A stretch of DNA of 64,000 bases from Trichoplax sp. H2 (taxonomy: Eukaryota > Placozoa > Uniplacotomia > Trichoplacea), in NCBI GenBank assembly GCA_003344405.1, contig NOWV01000001.1, forward strand, positions 558,001 to 622,000. The letters run 5' to 3'. A program made the translations under genes and the position numbers. How positions within the stretch are numbered: position 1 is the first letter of the stretch; every line of letters begins with the position of its first letter. A model generated the notes under the pieces. The model was not told the origin of the DNA. It made no database searches and saw only the letters and a list, made by a program, of their open reading frames with translations. Below are positions 53,241 to 64,000 of the stretch, piece after piece.

Positions 53241-56200
53241 TATTGAGCTAAGCTCTAAATTACTAACAAGATAGGCACATTAATCAATAAGGTGTAACCA
53301 TATATTAGAATTAAATATAAATACACTCTTTCGATTATAATATGTAAAAGCCCTTCTATACCAGCATAAATTTTTAGAAGCATCTTATTCATTAAGTTTA
53401 GAGAATTGATTCCTGATGAATGGCGTACACTTTATACTATAAAATAAGTGATTTATATAATGTTGGAAGTTGAGTAAAAATTCTGATTATCTCCATAAAT
53501 AACTTTCAATCAATGACATTTGCACTCCCTATCTAATTCATTAGGATTGCCTTGAAATTATGAATATATCTAGGGACATTACATTTTCATTTACAATTCG
53601 TTTTTTTCTTTTAACTGCTAGATTATTACAATATTAGTTACTCATTGTTTAATTTATTAGACATTTTCTAATTGATAACGTAAAAGAAGATATTTTGTCT
53701 CTTTAAAGAAAACCAGACTCTTAAGTTTATACTGTCATATATATATTTAGTGGGTGCGGCAATTCTCTATGACCTAGTTAATTCAAGTCTAGATTGATTT
53801 TTCAAATAACTTAGAGATAATACAAGGCCAATGACGGTTATATAGTAATGACGTTATTTTTTTCTAATCGGAGCGATTACTTAAGCCTTGAAGACTTGAT
53901 TTAAAGCTATAAATGTAATGAGGTAACACTACTCGTTCAATAGTCACATGGTAACGATACATAAAGTAGTAATTCTATTGCCTACAAAGGCCTAGAAGAG
54001 TTGAGCGAGTGAGATCATTAGATATTGCACCTTCATTATACGTTATAACTACTTTTATTTCAAGGATGAACCCCAATAATATGAAGTTATTAATCAGTTT
54101 AATGATTCTTATATTGTTATCAAAATTTTACACTGTTGATAATGTGGTACCGTAGCTTAACCCAAAAAAGACATAGTTAATGAAGAAAGTAAAATTGTTG
54201 CGCAGTTTACCCGTCGTTATATATAGTCATTTGATGTTTAAATTTGTAAAGTATAGAAGTAATGAGTAGAAAGAATGCGTAATAATTTCAAAGTGGTCAT
54301 AATCGTTGTGAGAGATATAATATGTTCCAATTGCTCTTCATTGAAAAGAATGAAATTCAATGTTGATGGCATAGAAAATTAAAAATCGACATAGTTTCGA
54401 AATTTTTTCGTTAGTATGAAATCCGATCATATTGTAATCTGACCAGATAAGATTAAAGGAAAATAATTTCTAAGTAAATAAGTGATGGTAGAAGACTACA
54501 AATTATATGTACCTGCAAATATATCTCGATGGTCTATAGAGATGTTCCAAGTAAAACAATTTTCACTGATCGTTTGTATACAAGTAATTGAAAAAATTAG
54601 TGAAAGCTGTATGTAAAAATAGACGATCAAGATCGAAGCAACAAGTATAGGTAGAAAGAGGAGTAGGGACGATCAAACCATACGTATAGAAGGGAGGACG
54701 AATTAGATAACGCATGACGGTTATCATAAGGATCTGTTACCCTTTCTGTACAGAATGAATATCCTATAACTAATTAACATTCTGTAAGAGCAATAATTGT
54801 ACTGCATTATTGCAGCCATAATAAAGAGCAATCGGCTATTCATCTATTAGCTAGTAAAATAAATTTATTCAGCACGAACTCTCGTTAACATTAATAAACA
54901 TATATTAAATTTAATAATTTAATTAAATATGTACTCTACGCAAGGTTTATTGTACGTTAGTTCCATCGTAGCAGTTGTGGCACTAGTTATCATTATGATT
55001 AATCTGCTGCAACTCGGAAAAGCTGCGTAAGAAATTACATCTTTAGCGAGTGGCTAGCAGACCTTAGATTTCGATTGCACACTAATATTTAGTAGACATT
55101 TATCCAATTCGGCTCGGTTACAACCTTTTCAAATTTAACGATAAAAGTTTATGTCAGATAGGTGTTTATTTCTATTGTATTGCCCCCATTGCTATTACCA
55201 TCAATACCACCGACACCGATTGATTATTTATCGAGATGACTCCATCCTATTCTATTGGATAAACTTTAGCAACTATCATCCAATCATCAACATTAAATAG
55301 GTCTTAAACTCATAACTGATCTGATGGAAATTAAAATAACATGCAAGATGGGCAAATTCCGGTTCAAAATGGTGAAAGTTCTGTTACCCATAGCAATTTT
55401 AGAATAAATTAATTTTAATAAACCAATTGAATGAATACAAAAAATAACTTTCCTTCTTTTACAAGCAAATGACTAAGTATTTTAGATCATATTAGGTACC
55501 ATGTGCTCGAATGACGGACCCCCCAAAAACTAAATAAAACGCATTTTTCGTGTTAGTTTAGACTACGCTAAAATTTTCATTGTCAAGCTTGTAACACAGA
55601 AATATTGATAAAATGTTGACTTATTTAGTATTCAAGGTACCGCTGTTATTATCAGTTCACCGAATTACTAATAATCATAATTATTACTAATACAATATAT
55701 CATACGATAATCAGGTTAAGATATCGTTCTGTTACGAGTAAAAATTTTTGAAAATCATCACTCAGTATTTACAATCGCGGCTAGAACGACAAATGACGAT
55801 CACGTGCATCATCCAAAGCTATCAGTTACTTATTGCTTGTAAAATCCACACCTGAAAATTGAATATGTGATACAGTGGCTGCCTGTTTCAGTATCATAAT
55901 AAATTTTATGCTCTAATTATAACGTGGCCCTGGTTATTTTCACGTCCGAGAACATCAAGAATTCATGCACTTACATTACTGTACCCGTAACGAATGGATA
56001 GACATAAATTCTATCGTAGTCACTTTCATCTATAATAGTAGCTATTTCTGGAATATTTTACTGAAACTTATGGGTAAGGAAACAATTAAAATAGTGGCTA
56101 TGATACAAATTCCTTACTGATATACGAGTGAGGCCTGGCTAGTTGAGAACTATATAAAGCTTACAGCATCTAACGCTAATCAATATATTGCGTCATGAAG

Positions 56201-59200
56201 TGTACAGTAAATACAGAAGGAAACTGCTAGAAGGTATAATACTTGTCCTATCAGAAGTGAAATGTTACACTTTTTAATAAATCAATTCCGCGACTCTGTA
56301 GCGATCTGAATTAATCTTCTCACATTTTAGTTTTATAGTACAAGATTATGTATAAGAAAATTGTGTACATGCATTCGGAATTGCTTTCGTAGCCCAAGAT
56401 TTTACGAAAAATGATCTTTTGATTACGTTATTACAATACTTTAGACCATCTTAGTGCTATAATAACACTCGTCGAAAAAAAACTACGCTGCGTTTCAATT
56501 CAATCATTAAGAGTTATCCTACAATGACTCAATTTTATCTCAAGTTGTTGCTGATGTAAAGTCAGTCAGTGTCTGCTTTTTAGCAAGCACATAGAAATAA
56601 ATGTAGACAGGCCTTATCTCGACAATGGATCGATATAATATGGCCATAAACGATGAAAATTTAAGTCATAATCGATATGCAACAGAGGATTATAAAAAAA
56701 AGAGACGACATAAAAATCCATATCGTCATTATAAACATACTTGATGCGATCCATACTGTAATTTGGAAATAATTAACGATGAATTATTACCGGGATAATC
56801 GAATTAATATAATCAATAGAGATAATACGGCATGATGCTTTTAGCATTACTGAGCTACTTGGTTTTCCTACCTTTCATCTGGTACTACGTCCATTGCAAC
56901 ATGTATTGGGATAAATAAACTTCCTGGTAGTAAAGAAATGTAAAATCAACGCGAAGTCATAATAATTTATTTTTACCGTAGCCTTACTCAACGTATCGAC
57001 ACAAGACGCTACAATGAATAATAATTCTGATTAATCAATTAGAAAAGCTTTATGCAGAATATCGGCTTACATGCAGTATTGACAAGTGTATTAATTCAGT
57101 CGACGATTACTATACAGTGATAATACCATCTCCAACTAACCTGTAATGACTTAGTGAACGTCTTTTATATTTTCCTTTGATTTGAAAGTGATAAGTACGT
57201 CAAACAATAATAACAATTGAGGATATTTGCAACTTTCTGATCACCGTAGATCTACCTACCGTGCAGGATTACTAGCGTCAAGATATTATTGTCATTAAAA
57301 TAGTGATAACATGACGTTTTGAAAAAATATTTAAAATATATCTTAATTAAGTCATCAGTACTAATAGTAATCAGTCGAAATCATCTATAATTTAAATTTC
57401 CCAATCTGCTATGACATCATACCGAAAGAGCGCATAATAAGAGGTTTTTGTTCCTAATTATTATTAGATCGACTATTTATCGTCATCAATAGTAAGTTCC
57501 AAATCTGTTTCTGGTAACCACTCCGTTCATCGATCTAAACTATTAGAGATCGAATTTAGCACATTCAACTATATTAAGATATAAAATATCTACATCAGAT
57601 TACGATTATCTGGCACAATATTATTTTTCAGCTATTATTAGCAAGGTTTATTGATTAAGTTCTATTTTTGACGTAGTCTAAATACGAACTTATCCGTTAT
57701 TTAGATTGCTGACTGTCTTCTCCCTCTTGCCCTATATAGCGTTGTTGTTTACTTACATTGGACTATTATAAAGATGTTATAGTGAAATTAAAAGCCACTG
57801 GGAAATGGATTAATAATCACTATCACTAATGCTAAAAGTCATATATAATTTACAATAATTTTGGTATGAAGAAGGAATCTTGTTATACAATACTTGATTA
57901 GTTTTATCACGCATCCCTTTCTAGAGTGCTATGTATCAGGGCCAGGCTAAAGCAATCTACAGTGTATCTAGGTCTAAGTTGTAACATGGCAACTATACCC
58001 AAACAAATACGACGTTTAAAAATGTCGTAGCTTGTAGCTTTAAACATGTAATACTAATGAAATGATGATTTTACACTCATTAATAGATACTTTCTACATG
58101 ATATATACTGTAGGAGAATAATCGTTAGACTAAGGCTAGATGCAATCCTTAATAGTTAGTAAATTAGTCGACATGTTACAATGACAGAATTCAGCTTCCA
58201 ATGTTCTACTTTCGCATATTAATTACTCGTATTAGAAGGCGAATATTATGGCATGATAATGTTTGATATAATTATTCAGGAATGAACTGACTATGCGTTA
58301 AATTTAACCGTCTTTATATTACGGTATATTATATTTATTACGTTGATTTTTAAACAATTAACTCACAACATACAACCTTTTCCAATCTTAGTATCAAGTT
58401 TTTTGCTTAAACTCAATCCAATTTGGGCCTACCATGGTATCTACTCGTTCACCTTTCTCTATTAGTGCTAGGAAAGAAGTACGATAGAATAGTATAATTC
58501 CATAAGAAACTGCAGCTTTGACTTATCACTAATAGAGGTAAAGCAGCGCTGAGTAAGACGATTTTCGAAGTTGTTGAACTTTTCAAACAGGCACAAAAAC
58601 TGAGCTATCCCAGATAAAGATCGGCGGACAGAATAAGCAGATATCACCATCATTGAAACTATTTCACGGTACTGTCATGTATGGAAAGGAAAATATTTGA
58701 AGAGATAGTATTGATAAAATATTAAGACCAACTATAGAAATAACCAATTACGCCTTAAATAACTGCAGCAAAAGATCTATCGTAACATAGATAAATATAT
58801 AAAATATTGCTAACTTGAGTAGTTCACTAACTAGAAATTTACTCATGTCTGAAGTATTACTGTATCGATTAGAATTTATCCATTCGTAGAAATCGATATT
58901 GGCTGTCGTCTAGGCTCTGGATATGTAGTTAGTACCTTAAAATTGCAACTTTTAACAGGAATAAATCAGTTGAAAAGGAGTCAACAAAGGTCATTGAAAT
59001 TGCAGCGATTAAGTAGACTAGAAAGGAAGTAACTCGCTTGGCGTTATGCTGCCTTCTACGGAAAAATTGAGTTATCATACCTAGCAAAATCGATAGCGTT
59101 TAACACGATTATGGGGCTGCTAGAAGAATGCCCAAATACATACTGCAGTGCTGGCAAAATATCAAGACAAACAGTTGATGGAAAGAGTCAATTATCCTCG

Positions 59201-61079
59201 CTAACAGCCGTAATTTATGAAAAGATTTGAAATTTTATATTAGAACCCTTTCTGTAAACTGAAGTTAACTTTCATCCATCATCTAGCAGCTAGATAGGTA
59301 GTCAGCATACTGTATTGAAGTGGCCTAATTTTCTTGAAAGAAATTAATTGAGATTTAAAAAGAAGCAACTCGCTTTCCACTGACTCTGTATATGCGTATG
59401 TTACTGCCCTAGCTAATAGAACGAGAAAGAGCAGCTCGCGGCTGCTGTTCGATGAATTCAAAAATTCTCTAGCAGCAATGCTGGTTCAGATTTTTCATCA
59501 GAAAGTGAGCCTTATTCTTTGGTAGCCTATGCGTTAAAATGCTATTGACCGAGATACAATCGCGAACAACGGCTTCCAGGATTTTTGTTAATTATAATTA
59601 TACTTCCTTGTACTACTAATGATCGTGATCAACAATCTGTAGAATTTTGATCACGCAAGACTCGTTAATTCTGAGACTCATCGTAATAGGATTTGAGGGT
59701 TCTATCTTAGTAATTCATGGTTATAATGCCGTAAAGTAGGAAAATATTATTTAATGCTATGCATTTATTGACTCATTAAAAAAAAAAATGATTGTCAGCA
59801 TTACCGTAGATAGTGACTTAGAGGTTACTAGTTTAATTTCTGCGAACAGGACTGACTATTTAAGAAAAAATTATTTATTTATTATTTTTTCTTTCCCCCT
59901 AAAAGAACAAAGATGGCAAGTGATACTTCATGTAAAGTCTCCTGTTTTGATTAGTGTGTATACAGTACTATAGTCGATTGAGCGACTTTTATCGAGGAAA
60001 TTCCTTTCTCGCGATGCACAGCCAGATAGTTGATAATATTTTATGACCAGCATATGCACATTGTATAGTAATTTGTCTTTCTGCTTATAGACTGTAGACG
60101 AGAGAGAGAGCTGTTTTAGAGAAGAGAAACTTTATTACCCAAAGTCAATCACGTACAAGGTAGAGATATACAATAGATATGCGGCTATACAGAGAAAGGA
60201 TTCTGAACCCAACACGCAAATACACATATACATAAATGGGCAATGATATTATACCTTGTATAATCTAATCACTTATTATAGTAATCGTTACCTTATTGAC
60301 GAATCTCGCTCTAAGCGAGCAGAAATGCGTCCGAATTTTGTGCAAATCAGTAATTGTAACAGAGTATTCTCACTAAAAGTGGGCAAGCTTGCTCAATTGC
60401 GGTATCTAATGGCGACGTTTGTATAGTATACGTGTTAATATAATCAATGGATTATAATGATTGCCACTCGAACTAAACATCGGCTTACAGTATTATAAAA
60501 ATCTTTTAGTGCACTGTCCGAATCAACAAAAAACATCCTACAGATGTTGTTGCTGTAGGAAAAGCAATATCGTAACAACATTAGCTTATTGGAGAAATGT
60601 GCCATCAATATTCTTGAAATATGCCTCTTATTTATTATGCGATCGGAGGCTGCAAGAACATTCATTAATAGGGAAGTTTGTGTTACTGGCATAAGCTATA
60701 CCTGGTGGCCTTAAAGAAATGTAAAGACATTTGCGGAGATACTATTGGTACGGCAATAATTAACTACTCATGGATTTTGCGTCGGTATATGGGTATTTCC
60801 CAATGCAAAAGTTTCAGTCGAGTTTTTGTCACAAGCGCCGTTGCCTGAAAATATAGCGGTGAGAGCATTATTGTAGTTCAGTATATGTGGAAAAATACGA
60901 GCATATCGATGTTGCATAATAATAATTAAAAAGATAGTGTTATACCAGTACATTATATTCAAAAATGATCGGGAAAATTCCACTTCTACCTGAAAGTATT
61001 TTATCTACTTTCTAGCCAGTAGGTTGATATTTCTACATATAGATAATAAATTGGCGTAATTGGTAGGATGGCTGCTTAT
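53241..61079. other. Gap upstream of the P-Rex gene
   Basis: No recognisable gene. Promoter and any non-coding 5' exon of the P-Rex gene should lie in the first part. One short frame at 54929-55030 encodes a hydrophobic peptide. A stretch near 59340-59520 reads as patchy protein in the plus direction, but with stops, and may be further retroelement debris. Confidence 0.4.
54929..55030 (+). CDS. Possible micropeptide with one membrane segment
   Basis: An ATG-to-TAA frame of 33 residues has a near-continuous hydrophobic stretch at about residues 7-27 (LLYVSSIVAVVALVIIMINL), a polar N-terminus and a short LGKAA tail. The pattern fits a single-pass micropeptide, but frames of this length are common by chance in 64 kb and I recognise no family. 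It could also be one exon of a larger gene. Conservation would decide it. Confidence 0.2.
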   Translation: MYSTQGLLYVSSIVAVVALVIIMINLLQLGKAA

Positions 61080-62080
61080 TGATACATTCCCGCTAAATGG
61101 AATCCAGACGGAGAAGGAGTTATTCCATTGTTGGACAGATTAGCTTATGTCTTTGATATGCGTACATGAAATTACCAAGAAAAAGTATTAATAACATTAA
61201 GAGCCGTACCGCTATACGTTAGGTCCAGACAACTGGGGCTGCAGTTCATGTACTGTTGTCCACGAGGCCTTGAGGATGGCCCCACCGATAAAGTGTTTAC
61301 CGACCTACGCATTTGAAGAACTAGTCTATAACCTAAAGTCAAAATTTCTTTCCTTGAGCACTCAATTATTAAAGCGAAGAATACAGCTAATTCGGAGACA
61401 ACAATCGAGTTAGGAAACCACAAAAGCAAACGGAAGAGATTTGTTAAGATTAGCCAAAAATAATCAATTTGGAGGCGCTCAACAACTTATTCCAAGTATA
61501 ATATTCATATCAGGCCTGCGAGATCGTTATCTGCAAGAATTACTGATAATGTGAGGAGGATTAAAATATCTTTCAGTTGACCCTGGAGCTGATCCGTCAT
61601 GATGTCGAGGGCTACTAATCTCATCAGAAAAGCCAGTAAGGACGTACCTGCTATATAGAAATAAAGAAAAATAGAAGTAACCTACGAAATCTTTCCAAAG
61701 CAAGTTGGCGCCCAAGTCGAGTCGGAATGATATGCTCTCGCGATAGAATAGACCATAAACCGCAGGAATATCCATACCGAAAATATAAATGTAGTTTATA
61801 TGGAACTATAGGTCATCTTAAACACGTGTACCGAAACAAAAACGTACAGGTAATTGAGACTAATAGAATTAACTAAATGAGAGAAATTGTCTACCAGGAT
61901 AATAAAAACTTACCGAAATCGGGCTATGGACGTAGAGCAAGAACAATTACAATCAACCGAGAAAGCAGAAAACGAAATTGAAGAAGTTGCTCTCTTAACC
62001 ATTTCGCAAGTTGATGACTGTCTAGTGCCACAATCCAACGATAGTACATCACTGTTTAAACCCAATTCGATGCGATAAGA
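61080..62080 (+). pseudogene. Decayed gag-like fragment of an LTR retroelement
   Basis: The plus strand reads as protein in successive frames interrupted by stops and frameshifts. Near 61086 the text resembles the gag capsid start (DGEGVIPLLDRLAYVF). Near 61480-61550 it shows QLIPSIIFISGLRDRYLQEL, which has the '(I/V)xGLRDxxLxExL' look of Ty3/Gypsy gag. Near 61770-61850 lies a zinc-knuckle-spaced segment (C-x2-Y-x4-H-x4-Y) in which two of the three cysteines are tyrosines. An acidic tail frame runs at 61887-62078. The element is broken and cannot make a working protein. No LTRs, protease, reverse transcriptase or integrase could be identified around it. The class is inferred from motif likeness only. 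Confidence 0.4.
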
Positions 62081-64000
62081 TTTAAATTTTTGACGCTTGA
62101 TAATGTAACTGCGAATAGTAAAAGTTAATGATTACAACATGGAATTAGATGACTTAATGTTTTTGTATCAACGAAACCTTGCAGGTCAAATCATATATTG
62201 TTAATACGGTAAGCTGGCGATGCGAGGGCAGAAAGAGTGTAATTTTGATGCGTTGAAATACATTTATAAACAGTCGTAAATAGGATATTTTGTCAGCACG
62301 ACAAGAATTTTAGAATCGTTAATAGCAAGGATGACGAAATAGATTGAAAAATGTTCTGAATTCATACAAATTTTAACTAGCCAAGCAAGCTACTGCAAAG
62401 ATGTAATAACTTTTTATATCTAAATTTTATCTGATAAGATTAGGATGAGCATGTTTAATGAATGACCAACTAATGAAGTAATAAATAAGTCAACTCCGTT
62501 TTCTTGTGTACGAATGAATATTCATGGTTAGATCCTGCTTTCGCTGCTGTACCATATAGTATCGTTTGTTATGGTAATTTATGAGGCATATGTAAGGAGC
62601 CATAATCGACAACATCGTATGTAACAATCAGTGGAAAATAAAGAAATCAGGCGTAATTTGGCTTACTATGATACAATATTTGACATTCTATATATTTTAG
62701 AAGACCGAAATGAGAATCAAAAGATGCATTACAGTACAGTAATCTGCAGATATGCACGTATATACTTGCATATACTGAAATTCTATGTAAATCACTAAAA
62801 TGTATAATTAGCGGCGCCGACGATATTTTAGATCCAAGCGAAATTGTAGAAATAGAGTATCGGTACTATAATCATGCCAGATGGAACGGGATAGGACATA
62901 GTTCATCAGATGTTGCAGACCTCTGATTCAAGTAATTGCGTATAACACGAGTGTGAGCGCATTTTTAGTATTTGCGCTGAGATACGGGCTGCTATGCTAT
63001 CCTAAAGGTATTTTGCCGGCGCATGTGCCAAATTATACGGGTACCTTATGTAGTAGAAAATCACTTTCATGCATAAAATTCTCGCTCCTGCCAGTAGCTG
63101 CCACTCGAATATCGAGTTGGTGTTACTGGTAAGACTACACAAATCTACCAGACCATGTACGAATATAGTAACTGATGTAAAATAAAGTATTTTTGACCAG
63201 AACTGTTGCTAATACAGTATGTTGAAACGGGGTACTTGTATTAATCGTATTACTGTATATGCTAGGGATTCTCTCCTTCAGTGGCCGTCAATAAGAGGTA
63301 TTGTTCTGTTATTAGGTGAAGCACTACATTATTGCAACTTGTAAGTAGGCATTTATACCACAGTAAACATGTTCGTCTAGAGAGTGCAAGGTGGAAGTAT
63401 CTAGGTTTTTTTTACCGTAATAAAAAAATACCAAAATTTTAGAATTTATCCCTAAAATTGATTGTTTCGATCTTTTACTATTATACACGACTGATATTTC
63501 GGTTTGGGACAACTTCTAATTTGAATGGTTATGAAGATGTATCATAAAATGGTATTCGTTAGCTTGTTCATTAATTTATAACGCTTAATAGCTCTGTTTG
63601 GACCTCAAAAGGTCAGCAATAGCAGATAAGATACGCGTAAATCAATTACGAATAAGTACGTGCATTTGCTTAAGAAATCATTTTAACGTCCGTCTCTACC
63701 TATTGCACGAAATATAGATTCATCATCTGATAAAGTATTAAAGTTACTATAATTGTAGTTGCTAGAAAATGAAAATATCTGATACAATACGTGATTCAGT
63801 CACTAATTCACCACAATAATTAACATCGCATCTAAATAGATCATTATGTTATACTGTACTTTTATTCTATTTTATGATGCCTAATAAATATGCGTAGATT
63901 TATGATATTAGATAACATCTAATATAAATTAATCAAGCATTGGGCTAGTATATCTACAGCCATAATTACAATTAATTAATTATGATATTAAGGTATATTT
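62081..64000. other. Right edge of window, nothing recognised
   Basis: AT-rich sequence without an ORF I can support. If the gag-like fragment belonged to a full element, its pol region would be expected here, but I see no conserved polymerase or integrase motif in any frame. Confidence 0.4.

Noticed and set aside
61704-61715. TTGGCGCCCAAG, resembling a retroviral tRNA-Lys primer-binding site
   Set aside because: It lies inside the gag-like reading region, not after an LTR, and no LTR is visible next to it; probably chance.

Overview
The window is nuclear DNA from an animal. It is AT-rich, with short GT-AG introns (many of 70-150 bp), long non-coding gaps, and proteins of metazoan-only families: XK-related scramblase, Mos kinase and P-Rex. 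Compact introns together with the level of divergence from the vertebrate proteins suggest an early-branching animal. A placozoan (Trichoplax/Hoilungia type) is my best guess, but the sequence alone does not prove it.

Layout. (1) 14-1148, minus strand: a small four-exon gene with an acidic N-terminus and a basic C-terminus, resembling CUSTOS. (2) 4940-9397 and 12143-15389, plus strand: two tandem four-exon XK-related genes with identical intron phases (2,1,1), clearly an old local duplication. (3) 27606-28490, plus strand: an intronless Mos-type Ser/Thr kinase. (4) 42961-53240, minus strand: a P-Rex homologue, for which I could join 34 exons by hand into one open frame of 1,520 codons plus stop. 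Its order is DH, PH, DEP, DEP, Ser-rich linker and IP4P-like C-terminal region. The tandem PDZ domains of vertebrate P-Rex are missing, and the C-terminal CX5R motif is intact. (5) About 61080-62080, plus strand: a decayed gag-like retroelement fragment.

The gaps (about 1.2-4.9, 9.4-12.1, 15.4-27.6, 28.5-42.9 and 53.3-61 kb) hold no gene I can recognise. They contain perfect short inverted repeats, simple repeats and many copies of a TACAGTAC/GTACTGTAC motif that cluster upstream of mos.

There is no operon logic here. The genes are independent but several belong to membrane or signalling biology: XK-related proteins scramble phospholipids at the plasma membrane, P-Rex activates Rac downstream of PIP3 and G-beta-gamma, Mos drives the MAPK cascade in oocyte meiosis, and CUSTOS has been linked to Wnt signalling. 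Gene boundaries, UTRs and start codons are inferred from sequence only, with no transcript data.
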